Shown piece by piece: positions 52,152 through 60,857 of a DNA stretch of 64,000 nucleotides. Positions within the stretch are counted from its first letter, which is position 1. Each line of letters starts with the position of its first letter. Position numbers and translations under genes: made by a program. This DNA comes from Pseudomonas sp. BN411 (lineage in GTDB: Bacteria > Pseudomonadota > Gammaproteobacteria > Pseudomonadales > Pseudomonadaceae). Location: NCBI RefSeq assembly GCF_029871235.1, contig NZ_SSOM01000067.1, positions 124,001 to 188,000 on the forward strand. The letters are read 5' to 3'. The notes under the pieces are model-generated. The model made no database searches and was not told where the DNA came from. It worked only from the letters and a program-made list of their open reading frames with translations.

Positions 52152-53333
52152 ATGCCCCGTATTGGAACCCCCTTGTCGCCCAGCGCGACCCGTGTACTGC
52201 TGTGCGGCTCTGGTGAGCTCGGCAAGGAGGTGGCGATCGAACTGCAGCGCCTGGGCTGCGAAGTCATCGCCGTCGATCGTTACGTCGATGCCCCGGCCAT
52301 GCAGGTGGCCCATCGCAGCCACGTGATCAGCATGCTGGACGGTGCCGCCCTGCGCGCCGTGATCGAGCAGGAGAAGCCGCACTTCATCGTGCCGGAGATC
52401 GAGGCCATCGCCACCGCCACGCTGGTGGAACTGGAAGCTGAAGGCTTCACCGTGGTGCCCACCGCCCGCGCCGCCCAGCTGACCATGAACCGCGAAGGCA
52501 TTCGTCGCCTCGCTGCCGAGGAGCTGGGCCTGCCCACCTCGCCGTACCACTTCTCCGACAATTTCGAGGATTACTGTGCCGCCGTGGCCAGCGTGGGTTA
52601 TCCCTGCGTGGTCAAGCCGATCATGAGTTCCTCCGGCAAGGGCCAGTCCGTACTGAAGTCGGACGCCGACCTCAAGACCGCCTGGGACTACGCCCAGGAA
52701 GGCGGCCGCGCGGGCAAGGGCCGGGTAATCGTCGAAGGCTTCATCGATTTCGACTACGAGATCACCCTGCTCACCGTGCGCCACATCGGTGGCACCAGCT
52801 TCTGCGCCCCTATCGGCCACCGCCAGGTGAAGGGTGATTACCACGAATCCTGGCAACCCCAGGCCATGAGCCCGAAGGCGCTGGCCGAGTCCGAACGCAT
52901 CGCCCAGGCGGTGACCGAGGCCCTGGGTGGTCGTGGCCTGTTCGGCGTGGAGCTGTTCATCAAGGGCGACCAGGTGTGGTTCAGCGAAGTCTCGCCGCGT
53001 CCCCATGACACCGGCCTGGTCACGCTGATCTCCCAGGACCTTTCCGAATTCGCCCTGCACGCGCGGGCCATCCTCGGCCTGCCGATCCCGGCCATCCGCC
53101 AGGTAGGGCCTTCCGCGTCGGCAGTGATCCTGGTCGAAGGCAAGTCCAGCCAGGTCAGCTTCGGCAACCTGGGCGCCGCCCTCAGCGAGCCGGATACCGC
53201 CCTGCGGCTGTTCGGCAAGCCTGAAGTGGATGGCCAGCGCCGCATGGGCGTAGCCCTGGCGCGGGATGAGTCCACCGACCTCGCGCGGGCCAAGGCGACC
53301 CGTTCGGCCCAGGCGGTCGACGTGCAGCTGTGA
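52152..53333 (+). CDS. purT: PurT, formate-dependent GAR transformylase
   Basis: A 393-residue ATP-grasp enzyme that makes formylglycinamide ribonucleotide from formate and ATP in purine synthesis. Seen: [22 protein letters not shown] (N-terminal domain), [14 protein letters not shown] (ATP-grasp loop), [20 protein letters not shown] (metal ligands). Its stop overlaps the following SGNH hydrolase start by one base, so the two are coupled. Confidence 0.95.
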   Translation: MPRIGTPLSPSATRVLLCGSGELGKEVAIELQRLGCEVIAVDRYVDAPAMQVAHRSHVISMLDGAALRAVIEQEKPHFIVPEIEAIATATLVELEAEGFTVVPTARAAQLTMNREGIRRLAAEELGLPTSPYHFSDNFEDYCAAVASVGYPCVVKPIMSSSGKGQSVLKSDADLKTAWDYAQEGGRAGKGRVIVEGFIDFDYEITLLTVRHIGGTSFCAPIGHRQVKGDYHESWQPQAMSPKALAESERIAQAVTEALGGRGLFGVELFIKGDQVWFSEVSPRPHDTGLVTLISQDLSEFALHARAILGLPIPAIRQVGPSASAVILVEGKSSQVSFGNLGAALSEPDTALRLFGKPEVDGQRRMGVALARDESTDLARAKATRSAQAVDVQL

Positions 53334-54103
53334 TGCATCTGGCCGGTCTGTGCTGGTGGGCGGCGGCGCTGCCGCTGCTGCCCCTGGCATTGCCCATGGC
53401 CGTGCATACCCGCCGTACCGCTCTGCGCCTGGCGCCTGCCGCCGGGCCGGAGCGCGGCCTTGCAGGGGGTGAGCTCGACGGCGAGCCCCTGCGTCTTCTT
53501 CTGATTGGCGAGTCCACGGTGGCTGGGGTTGGTGCGTCCTGTCTGGACTTCGCCCTGGCCGGTCAGCTGGCCGCTGCCCTCGCGATGCGCCTGAGGCGCC
53601 CCGTCGCCTGGCGTGCCTGTGGCGAGAATGGCATCACCGCCGGCGAGGCTCTGGAGCGGCTACTGCCGCAGGTGGCGGAGGAGCCCGCCGATCTGGTGCT
53701 GCTCGTGTTTGGTGTAAACGACACCACCCATTTCAGCTCCAGTCACAGTTGGTTGAGTTCGCTCCAGGGGTTGGCCCGACACTTCACCGAACGTGGCGTG
53801 CAGGTTGTCCTGGCCGGCGTGCCGCCGCTGCAGCACTTCAGTGCCTTGCCCTGGCTGTTGCGCCAGTTGCTGGGCTGGCGCGCCAGTTTGCTGGATCGCC
53901 AACTGCGGGCGCTGGCGGAGCGTGAGGGTCTTGCCTGCTGTGCCACCCGCCTGGAGATGCGCCCGGAGTTCCTGGCGCTGGATGGCTACCATCCGTCTCC
54001 ACTCGGCTATTGCGTCTGGGGCGAGTCGCTGGCGGACTGGTTCGTCGCCTCGCTTCAACCGGCCCGGGAGACTGAAGGCCTGGCGCTCGACCTCAGCGTG
54101 TGA
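53333..54103 (+). CDS. SGNH/GDSL-type hydrolase
   Basis: A 256-residue protein with a short N-terminal hydrophobic segment and the SGNH catalytic blocks: G-E-S-T in LIGESTVAGVGAS, the asparagine block VFGVNDTTHF, and D-G-Y-H-P in the last block. It is an esterase or lipase of unknown substrate. It starts in the purT stop (ATG 53333), a linkage also seen in PAO1 as I recall. Confidence 0.88.
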   Translation: MHLAGLCWWAAALPLLPLALPMAVHTRRTALRLAPAAGPERGLAGGELDGEPLRLLLIGESTVAGVGASCLDFALAGQLAAALAMRLRRPVAWRACGENGITAGEALERLLPQVAEEPADLVLLVFGVNDTTHFSSSHSWLSSLQGLARHFTERGVQVVLAGVPPLQHFSALPWLLRQLLGWRASLLDRQLRALAEREGLACCATRLEMRPEFLALDGYHPSPLGYCVWGESLADWFVASLQPARETEGLALDLSV

Positions 54104-54161
54104 GGCTGAGGTCGCTGTCGCGGTTTTCTTCGGGTTTGGAACGGCCGGCGGATGGTAGCGA

Positions 54162-54986
54162 TCAGGCCTTCGGCGTAAGTCCGGCACGCCAGGCGAGCAC
54201 GCGCTGCACGCGGTTTTCGCCGGATTGGAGGATTTCCAGGCGATAGGGACCGACCTTGAGGCAGACGCTGCAGTCGGGAATCTGCTCCAGGGCCTCGGTG
54301 ATCAGCCCGTTGAGGGTCTTCGGGCCATCGCAGGGCAGGTGCCAGCCGAGCACCCGGTTCAGCTCGCGCAGGTGCAAAGCGCCGTCCAGTTCGTAGCGGC
54401 CGTCATCGCGGGACTGGATGCCGGGGTTGGGGGCAAAGTCTTCCAGGCTGCCGAACTCACCCACCAGTTCCTGGAAGATGTCCTCCAGGCTGACCAGACC
54501 CACCACGTCGCCGTATTCGTCGACCACGATACCCAGGCGGCGCTTCTGCTTCTGGAAGTTCACCAACTGGGTCAGCAGCGGCGTACTTTCCGGGACGAAA
54601 TAGGTCTCGCGGCTCACTGCCATCAGCTGCTCGGCGCTGGTCGGGCCTTCGGTCAGCAGGCGCGGCAGCTGGCGCAGGTGGAGGATGCCTTCGATCTGGT
54701 TGATGTCTTCGCGGTAGAGCGGCAGGCGGGTGTGGGTGGCGTTCTGCAGCTGGGCGAGGAGTTCGTCCGGCGAAGTGTCCAGGTCGATGCCCTGGATTTC
54801 GTTACGGGGAATCATGATCGAACTGACGGTGACTTGCTGCAGCGCGTCGCTCACCGCCACTGGCAAGCGCGATTGGGGCTGAATCTCGACGCCGTGGCGG
54901 CGCCGGGTCGCCAGCCAGGCCACTATCGCGCCGGCTACCAGGGAGAGGGTGATTCCTAGGAGGAGGCCGGCGAGCAGTCCGTGCAT
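54162..54986 (-). CDS. CorC/HlyC-type CBS-domain protein lacking the DUF21 domain
   Basis: A 274-residue protein: one N-terminal transmembrane helix (about 5-26), then a CBS-domain pair (VSSIMIPRNEIQGIDLDTSPDELL and RRLGIVVDEYGDVVGLVSLEDIFQELVGEFG) and the C-terminal CorC/HlyC module. Usual relatives have a four-helix DUF21/CNNM membrane domain, absent here. Only seven bases separate its start from the upstream gene stop, so no missing exon-like region can be hidden. Ion-transport-associated function is doubtful without DUF21. Confidence 0.85.
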   Translation of the reverse strand: MHGLLAGLLLGITLSLVAGAIVAWLATRRRHGVEIQPQSRLPVAVSDALQQVTVSSIMIPRNEIQGIDLDTSPDELLAQLQNATHTRLPLYREDINQIEGILHLRQLPRLLTEGPTSAEQLMAVSRETYFVPESTPLLTQLVNFQKQKRRLGIVVDEYGDVVGLVSLEDIFQELVGEFGSLEDFAPNPGIQSRDDGRYELDGALHLRELNRVLGWHLPCDGPKTLNGLITEALEQIPDCSVCLKVGPYRLEILQSGENRVQRVLAWRAGLTPKA

Positions 54987-54993
54987 GGTGTCT

Positions 54994-55794
54994 TCAGACG
55001 TGGAGGATGAATTCGCGGACCAGCTTGCTGCCGAAGTACGCCAGCATCAGCAGGCAGAAGCCCGCCAGGGTCCAGCGGATGGCCTTGTGCCCGCGCCAGC
55101 CCAGTTGGTGGCGGCCCCAGAGCAGCACGCCGAATACCACCCAGGCGATACAGGACAGGATGGTCTTGTGCGCCAGATGCTGGGCGAACAGGTTGTCGAC
55201 GAATACCCAGCCGGAGATCAGCGACAGCGAAAGCAGGCACCAGCCGGCCCAGAGGAAGCCGAACAGCAGGCTTTCCATGGTCTGCAGGGCGGGGAAGTTC
55301 TTGATCAGCCCCGACGGGTGCTTGTGCTTGAGCTGGTGGTCCTGCAGCAGCAGCAGCAGGGCCTGGAACACCGCCATGGTCAGCAGGCCGTAGGCCAGGA
55401 TCGACAGCAGGATGTGGGCGAGAATGCCCGGCTCTTCGTCGATGGCCTGGGAGGTGCCGCCCGGTACCAGCGCTGCCGCCATTACCGTCAGGGCGCCGAG
55501 GGGCAGCAGCAGGAGCAACAGGTTCTCGATGGGGATCCGCGCGATGGCCACGATGGTCAGCAGGATCACCGCCGCAGCGATCAGGCTGGCGGCGTTGAAG
55601 AAGTCCAGGTAGAGACCGGCAGGCGTCAACAGCTCGAGGAACAGTGCGGTGCCATGGGCGAGCAGCGCCAGGCCGCCGCCGATGATCAGCAGGCGCTTGT
55701 CCGGCGTAGTGCGCTGGCCAAGGCGAAGGCCCTGGTAGCCAGTGATGCCCGCATAGAGGAATGCAGCCAAGAGGCTGGGCAGCAGAGGGTGCAT
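54994..55794 (-). CDS. CcsA/YpjD-type cytochrome c assembly family membrane protein
   Basis: A 266-residue polytopic inner-membrane protein with about eight hydrophobic segments. The family features QLKHKHPSGLIKNFPALQTME and LGWRGHKAIRWTLAGF have histidines typical of the CcsA/ResC/YpjD branch that handles haem. I chose ATG 55794 (MHPLLPSLLAAFLYAG) as the family-like start. It is divergent from ffh, and the small gap holds the ffh promoter. Confidence 0.88.
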   Translation of the reverse strand: MHPLLPSLLAAFLYAGITGYQGLRLGQRTTPDKRLLIIGGGLALLAHGTALFLELLTPAGLYLDFFNAASLIAAAVILLTIVAIARIPIENLLLLLLPLGALTVMAAALVPGGTSQAIDEEPGILAHILLSILAYGLLTMAVFQALLLLLQDHQLKHKHPSGLIKNFPALQTMESLLFGFLWAGWCLLSLSLISGWVFVDNLFAQHLAHKTILSCIAWVVFGVLLWGRHQLGWRGHKAIRWTLAGFCLLMLAYFGSKLVREFILHV

Positions 55795-55867
55795 AAGTCC
55801 TTGTAAGGCAAGCCCGAAAGGCAGTGAGTGTGGCATACAAGGCCTGCCGGTGAAAGACCGCTGGCGG

Positions 55868-55896
55868 TGTCGGCAAAGCCGACACTTCGTTATACT
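55868..55896 (+). promoter_or_regulatory. ffh promoter with palindrome at the -35 position
   Basis: A good -10 box tatact (55891-55896) is preceded by a perfect 7-base palindrome tgtcggc-aaa-gccgaca (55868-55884) at the place where the -35 should be. This may be an operator or an overlapping element for the divergent ccsA-type gene. Confidence 0.45.
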
Positions 55897-55950
55897 CCGC
55901 CGCCTGCCGCAAGCTCAGCCGGGGCTCACGAGAGCCCGAAAGGAACGCGC

Positions 55951-57324
55951 ATGTTTGAAAACCTTACCGATCGCCTCTCACAGACGCTGCGCCATGTCAC
56001 CGGCAAGGCCAAGCTGACCGAGGACAATATCAAGGACACCCTGCGCGAGGTGCGCATGGCCCTGCTCGAGGCCGACGTCGCCCTCCCGGTGGTGAAGGAC
56101 TTCGTCGCCAAGATCAAGGATCGAGCGGTCGGTACCGAGGTTTCCAAGAGCCTGACCCCGGGGCAGGCCTTCGTGAAGATTGTCCAGGCCGAACTGGTGG
56201 AGCTGATGGGCGCCGCCAACGAGGACCTGGCGCTGAACGCCGCACCGCCTGCGGTGATTCTGATGGCTGGCCTGCAGGGCGCGGGCAAGACCACCACCGT
56301 GGGCAAGCTGTCGCGCTTCCTCAAGGAGCGCAAGAAAAAGTCGGTACTGGTGGTTTCCGCGGACGTCTACCGTCCGGCGGCCATCAAGCAGCTGGAAACC
56401 CTGGCCAATGACATCGGCGTCACCTTCTTCCCGTCCGATACCAGCCAGAAGCCGGTGGATATCGCCCAGGCGGCGATCCGCGAAGCCAAGCTGAAGTTCA
56501 TCGATGTGGTCATCGTCGACACCGCAGGCCGCCTGCACGTCGACGCCGAGATGATGGACGAGATCAAGCAGGTCCACGCCGTCATCAAACCGGTGGAAAC
56601 CCTGTTCGTGGTCGATGCCATGACCGGCCAGGACGCCGCCAACACCGCCAAGGCCTTCAACGACGCCCTGCCGCTGACCGGTGTGGTGCTGACCAAGGTC
56701 GACGGCGATGCTCGTGGCGGTGCCGCGCTCTCCGTGCGCGCCATCACCGGCAAGCCGATCAAATTCCTCGGCATGGGCGAGAAGACTGAAGCCCTCGATC
56801 CCTTCCACCCGGACCGTGTCGCTTCGCGCATCCTCGGCATGGGTGACGTGCTCAGCCTGATCGAGCAGGCCGAGCAGACCATGGACCGCGAGAAGGCCGA
56901 GAAACTCGCGAAGAAGATCAAGAAGGGCAAGGGCTTCGACCTCGAAGACTTCCGCGACCAACTGCAACAGATGAAGAACATGGGCGGCCTCGGCGGCCTC
57001 ATGGACAAACTGCCGATGCTCGGTGGCGTCAACCTGGCGCAGATGGGCAACGCGCAGAACGCTGCAGAGAAGCAGTTCAAGCAGATGGAGGCGATCATCA
57101 ACTCGATGACGCCCGCCGAGCGCCGTGATCCGGAAGTGATCAGTGGCTCGCGCAAACGCCGAATCGCGCTGGGTTCTGGCACCCAGGTGCAGGACGTCGG
57201 CCGCCTCATCAAACAGCACAAACAGATGCAGAAGATGATGAAAAAGGTCACCGCCAAGGGCGGCATGGCCAAGATGATGCGCGGCATGGGCAGCATGTTC
57301 CCCGGCGGCATGCCGAAGATGTGA
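55951..57324 (+). CDS. ffh: Ffh, signal recognition particle protein
   Basis: A 457-residue GTPase of the signal recognition particle that binds 4.5S RNA and signal peptides for co-translational membrane targeting. The NG domain has the P-loop GLQGAGKTTTVGKL, DTAGR and TKVDGDARGG. The methionine-rich M domain (QLQQMKNMGGLGGLMDKLPM... MRGMGSMFPGGMPKM) closes the protein. ATG 55951 (MFENLTDRL) has aggaac upstream. Confidence 0.97.
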   Translation: MFENLTDRLSQTLRHVTGKAKLTEDNIKDTLREVRMALLEADVALPVVKDFVAKIKDRAVGTEVSKSLTPGQAFVKIVQAELVELMGAANEDLALNAAPPAVILMAGLQGAGKTTTVGKLSRFLKERKKKSVLVVSADVYRPAAIKQLETLANDIGVTFFPSDTSQKPVDIAQAAIREAKLKFIDVVIVDTAGRLHVDAEMMDEIKQVHAVIKPVETLFVVDAMTGQDAANTAKAFNDALPLTGVVLTKVDGDARGGAALSVRAITGKPIKFLGMGEKTEALDPFHPDRVASRILGMGDVLSLIEQAEQTMDREKAEKLAKKIKKGKGFDLEDFRDQLQQMKNMGGLGGLMDKLPMLGGVNLAQMGNAQNAAEKQFKQMEAIINSMTPAERRDPEVISGSRKRRIALGSGTQVQDVGRLIKQHKQMQKMMKKVTAKGGMAKMMRGMGSMFPGGMPKM

Positions 57325-57359
57325 GCCCGGCCGCCGACCGGCGGCCCCTAAAAAGAGAT

Positions 57360-57395
57360 TTGCAATCGGCCGCATAATCCTTAGAATATGCGGCC
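57360..57395 (+). promoter_or_regulatory. Promoter and inverted repeat ahead of rpsP operon
   Basis: -35 ttgcaa (57360-57365, 4/6) and -10 tagaat (57382-57387, 5/6) with a 16-base spacer. A perfect 9-base inverted repeat, ggccgcata (57368-57376) and tatgcggcc (57387-57395), overlaps the -10. It is about 70 bases upstream of rpsP and could be an operator or RNA hairpin. Confidence 0.55.
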
Positions 57396-57459
57396 TTTCG
57401 GGCCCATGGCCCATGTGTGTGCACAGCTTGAAAAGCACCGACTATAGGAACGAAGTTCA

Positions 57460-57711
57460 ATGGTAACCATCCGTCTTGCCCGTGGCGGCTCCAAGAAGCG
57501 CCCCTTCTACCACCTGACCGTGACCAACAGCCGCAATGCGCGCGATGGTCGCTTCGTTGAGCGCGTTGGCTTCTTCAACCCGGTTGCTCAGGGTGCCGAA
57601 GTCAAGCTCTCCGTAAATCAGGAGCGCGTCAGCTACTGGCTGAGCCAGGGCGCCCAGCCGTCTGAGCGCGTTGCTCAGCTGCTGAAGGAAGCTGCCAAGG
57701 CTGCTGCCTAA
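57460..57711 (+). CDS. rpsP: 30S ribosomal protein S16
   Basis: An 83-residue small-subunit protein ([33 protein letters not shown]) of standard length. It is the first gene of the conserved rpsP-rimM-trmD-rplS operon. A promoter-like element lies upstream and rimM follows after eight bases. Confidence 0.97.
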   Translation: MVTIRLARGGSKKRPFYHLTVTNSRNARDGRFVERVGFFNPVAQGAEVKLSVNQERVSYWLSQGAQPSERVAQLLKEAAKAAA

Positions 57712-57719
57712 GCATCTTT

Positions 57720-58256
57720 ATGAGCACGACGCCGGCCCCCGCCGATGAACTGATCGTTCTCGGCAAGATTTTCTCGGTGCATGGCGTACGTGGCGAGGTG
57801 AAGGTCTACTCCTTCACCGATCCGCTGGATAACGTGCTCGATTACCGCCGTTGGACGCTCAAGCGTGACAACGAGGTAAAGCAGGTCGAAGTCGCCAGCG
57901 GACGTGTGCACGGCAAGGTCCTGGTAGTAAGGCTGAAAGGGTTGGATGACCGCGAGGTTGCCCGGACCTACGCAGGTTTTGAAGTCTGCGTTCCCGTCAG
58001 CGAACTGCCGGAGCTCGACGATGACGAGTTCTACTGGCACCAGTTGGAAGGTCTCAACGTGATCAACCAGGACGGGCACCTGCTCGGCCGTATCGATCAC
58101 CTCCTGGAGACCGGCGCCAACGATGTGATGGTGGTCAAGCCCTGCGCTGGAAGCCTGGATGATCGCGAACGCCTGCTGCCCTACACGGAGCAGTGCGTAC
58201 AGTCGATCGACCTGGAGTCCGGCGAGATGCGGGTGGAATGGGACGCCGATTTCTGA
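57720..58256 (+). CDS. rimM: RimM, 16S rRNA processing/ribosome maturation factor
   Basis: A 178-residue assembly factor binding ribosomal protein S19, needed for 30S maturation. It has the N-terminal RimM barrel with LGKIFSVHGVRGEVKVYSFTD and the C-terminal PRC-type barrel (EFYWHQLEGLNVINQDGHLLG). It lies between rpsP and trmD, in operon order. Confidence 0.96.
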   Translation: MSTTPAPADELIVLGKIFSVHGVRGEVKVYSFTDPLDNVLDYRRWTLKRDNEVKQVEVASGRVHGKVLVVRLKGLDDREVARTYAGFEVCVPVSELPELDDDEFYWHQLEGLNVINQDGHLLGRIDHLLETGANDVMVVKPCAGSLDDRERLLPYTEQCVQSIDLESGEMRVEWDADF

Positions 58257-58265
58257 GGACCTGAC

Positions 58266-59018
58266 ATGAAAGGCATGCAGGTTGAAGTGATCAGCATCTT
58301 TCCCGAGATGTTTGCCGCCATCAGCCAATACGGCATCACCAGCCGCGCGGTGAAGCAGGGGCTGCTCAAGCTCAACTGCTGGAACCCACGGAGCTTCACC
58401 GAAGACCGCCACCAGACGGTGGATGACCGGCCCTTCGGCGGTGGCCCCGGGATGGTGATGAAGATCCAGCCCCTGGAACGGGCCCTGGCGGCAGCCAAGG
58501 CAGCGGCAGGGGAGAAGGCGAAGGTGATCTACCTCTCGCCGCAAGGGCGCCAGCTGAAGCAGGCGGCCGTGCGCGAGCTGGCGAACGAGGAGGCATTGAT
58601 CCTCATCGCCGGGCGCTACGAAGGCATCGACGAACGCTTCATTGAGGAGCACGTCGATGAGGAATGGTCGATCGGCGACTACGTCCTGTCCGGCGGTGAG
58701 CTGCCGGCCATGGTGCTGATCGATGCGGTGACGCGGTTGCTGCCCGGTGCGTTGGGCCACGCGGACTCCGCCGAGGAGGACTCCTTTACGGACGGCCTGC
58801 TCGATTGCCCGCATTACACCCGACCGGAGATGTATGCAGGCAAACGTGTTCCCGAGGTGCTGCTCAGCGGCAACCACGAACACATCCGGCGATGGCGTTT
58901 GCAGCAGGCGCTTGGGCGCACCTGGGAACGTCGGGTCGATCTTCTGGATTGCCGCTCGCTTTCTGGAGAAGAGAAAAAGCTGCTGGAGGAATATATCCGC
59001 CAGCGGAACGATAGTTAA
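58266..59018 (+). CDS. trmD: TrmD, tRNA (guanine37-N1)-methyltransferase
   Basis: A 250-residue SPOUT methyltransferase that methylates G37 next to the anticodon. Seen: [19 protein letters not shown] (SAM/tRNA loop), and the knot region [20 protein letters not shown] followed by [12 protein letters not shown]. It is nine bases after rimM and leads into rplS. Confidence 0.97.
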   Translation: MKGMQVEVISIFPEMFAAISQYGITSRAVKQGLLKLNCWNPRSFTEDRHQTVDDRPFGGGPGMVMKIQPLERALAAAKAAAGEKAKVIYLSPQGRQLKQAAVRELANEEALILIAGRYEGIDERFIEEHVDEEWSIGDYVLSGGELPAMVLIDAVTRLLPGALGHADSAEEDSFTDGLLDCPHYTRPEMYAGKRVPEVLLSGNHEHIRRWRLQQALGRTWERRVDLLDCRSLSGEEKKLLEEYIRQRNDS

Positions 59019-59062
59019 CGTATCGATGGCACGCCCAGAAGGCCTGTCTTAGGAGCATAGAG

Positions 59063-59413
59063 ATGACCAACAAAATCATTCAGCAGATCGAAGCTGAACA
59101 AATGAACAAAGAGATTCCGGCTTTCGCCCCCGGCGACACCGTAATCGTTCAAGTGAAAGTGAAGGAAGGCGACCGTTCCCGTCTGCAGGCCTTCGAAGGT
59201 GTGGTCATCGCCAAGCGTAACCGCGGCCTGAACAGCGCTTTCACCGTGCGTAAGATCTCCAACGGCGTTGGTGTAGAGCGTACCTTCCAGACCTACTCCC
59301 CGCTGGTTGACAGCCTGAGCGTCAAGCGCCGCGGCGACGTACGCAAAGCCAAGCTGTACTACCTCCGCGACCTGTCCGGCAAGGCAGCTCGTATCAAGGA
59401 GAAGCTGGCCTAA
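59063..59413 (+). CDS. rplS: 50S ribosomal protein L19
   Basis: A 116-residue large-subunit protein at the 30S-50S interface ([43 protein letters not shown]). It is the last gene of the operon, with a terminator immediately after. Confidence 0.97.
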   Translation: MTNKIIQQIEAEQMNKEIPAFAPGDTVIVQVKVKEGDRSRLQAFEGVVIAKRNRGLNSAFTVRKISNGVGVERTFQTYSPLVDSLSVKRRGDVRKAKLYYLRDLSGKAARIKEKLA

Positions 59414-59430
59414 TCGCCACAGCTTCCCCG

Positions 59431-59467
59431 AAAAACCCGCCCAGGTTCGCCTCGGCGGGTTTTTTCT
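59431..59467 (+). terminator. Terminator of the rpsP-rimM-trmD-rplS operon
   Basis: Stem aacccgcc / ggcgggtt around a 12-base loop, followed by six T. It lies 18 bases past the rplS stop. Confidence 0.85.
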
Positions 59468-59607
59468 TGCCTGCGCGCGGGGGATAATCCGCGCCCCGCC
59501 GGTCTAGACGGACGGGAGTATTCCTGCCCATCCGGCAGCGCATAGAAGAACGACAAGAGTCGCAGCACGAGTGGCAGCCACATGGTTTCGATTCAGGTAG
59601 TAGTGGC

Positions 59608-60036
59608 ATGACCCCGAGAGAGCAAGAGATCGCCCGCCGGACAGAGCTGTCCGAAAGCCGGGTAACCAAAGCGGTATTCCCGCCCAGCACCAACCATCAC
59701 AACACCCTGTTCGGCGGCACTGCCCTGGCCTGGATGGACGAAGTGTCCTTCATCGCTGCCACGCGCTTCTGCCGCCTGCCCCTGGTGACCGTTTCCACCG
59801 ACCGTATCGACTTCAAGCATCCAATCCCGGCCGGCTCCATCGTCGAGCTGGTGGGGCGCGTGGTGAAGGTGGGCAACACCAGCCTCAAGGTCGAGGTTGA
59901 GGTGTTCGTCGAGGACATGTACAGCGCCACCCGTGAGAAGGCCATCACCGGCGTGTTCAGTTTCGTTGCCATCGATGACGAGAAGCGCCCGGTACAGATC
60001 CTGCCAGCGTTTCCCCAGGCGGCTGACGCTGCGTGA
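59608..60036 (+). CDS. Acyl-CoA thioesterase (hot-dog fold, YciA-like)
   Basis: A 142-residue hot-dog-fold thioesterase (FPPSTNHHNTLFGGTALAWMDEVSFIAA, TVSTDRIDFKHPIPAGSIVELVGRVVKVG) that hydrolyses acyl-CoA. The catalytic aspartate is in AWMDEVS. It is preceded by a 190-base gap with no clear promoter and followed by a terminator. Confidence 0.92.
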   Translation: MTPREQEIARRTELSESRVTKAVFPPSTNHHNTLFGGTALAWMDEVSFIAATRFCRLPLVTVSTDRIDFKHPIPAGSIVELVGRVVKVGNTSLKVEVEVFVEDMYSATREKAITGVFSFVAIDDEKRPVQILPAFPQAADAA

Positions 60037-60037
60037 A

Positions 60038-60068
60038 TGAAAAAGGCACCCAATGGGTGCCTTCTTCG
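60038..60068. terminator. Terminator between thioesterase and the MshEN-domain gene
   Basis: Stem aaggcaccca / tgggtgcctt, flanked by A and T-rich runs. It sits between convergent genes and can serve both. Confidence 0.82.
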
Positions 60069-60081
60069 TTATCGGCCAGGA

Positions 60082-60762
60082 TCAGTTGCGCATGCTGATC
60101 TTCAGCGATGCCTGGGACAGGTCGATGTTGTTCAGCGTCAGGCTGCCGAAACTCTGGTTCTGCGGCGCGCCGGCAACGCGGATGTTTTCGAAGCGCAACT
60201 CACCGATGGAACTGGGCAACCGCAGGTTCACCGAACCGTCCGAATTGACCACCGAGGTCATCTTGCTGGTGTCGTAGACCACGTCCTTCATCGAAGTCTC
60301 GGCATCCAGGCTGTCCAGCACCGGCATCACCAGCTTCGCCAGTTGCTTCACCGCGCCCAGCCCGTCGCCCTGTTCGGCTTGCAGGAACAAGCCCTGCAAC
60401 ACATCGTCCAGACCCTGGGCGCTGACATTGCTCATCTCCAGGTCGGTCAGCGGGCGTAGGCCCCGCGGTGTTTCCTGGCGGCTGATGCTGGCGGGCGGCT
60501 GCAAGCGCTGGATATCGGCGCTGGCCATCTGGAAGGGGCTCATTAACGCGGCCACAAGGGTAGCCGCCAGACGCAGGTTGCTCTGTTTCTTCAGGGCCTT
60601 GGTCAGTTGCTTCTGGGTCAGCAGGCCTTGCGCTATCAGTACTTCACCCAGCCGCATCTTGCTGGTGAGCTGCATCTTGATTGCGGCATCCAACTGCTGG
60701 GAGGTGATCAGACCCTTGTTGATGAGGATCTGCCCCAGGCGGGAGTTCATTTGGTTGGCCAT
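60082..60762 (-). CDS. MshEN-domain protein with internal signal-peptide-like segment
   Basis: A 226-residue protein. Residues 8-31 and 37-60 are two full copies of the 24-residue motif RLGxx(L/I/V)2xxG(L/I/V)2x4Lx3(L/I)xxQ, with the exact 5-residue spacer, the known c-di-GMP-binding MshEN layout. A hydrophobic stretch (about 63-82) ends with M-A-S-A, like a Sec cleavage site. The rest holds the LRPLTDLEMSNVSAQG motif (DUF6160/FilF-like exported proteins start this way after their signal peptide) and a beta-rich region. No ATPase domain is present. Predicted: cytoplasmic c-di-GMP binder tied to an exported domain; function unknown. Confidence 0.85.
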   Translation of the reverse strand: MANQMNSRLGQILINKGLITSQQLDAAIKMQLTSKMRLGEVLIAQGLLTQKQLTKALKKQSNLRLAATLVAALMSPFQMASADIQRLQPPASISRQETPRGLRPLTDLEMSNVSAQGLDDVLQGLFLQAEQGDGLGAVKQLAKLVMPVLDSLDAETSMKDVVYDTSKMTSVVNSDGSVNLRLPSSIGELRFENIRVAGAPQNQSFGSLTLNNIDLSQASLKISMRN

Positions 60763-60857
60763 GTTCCGGTACCGGCAATGGGTGATAGCAAGATGAAATC
60801 ATCCACGGCCAGCCCGATCCTGTCACCAGACTAAGGATAGGCTGGCCATGCCGCCTG

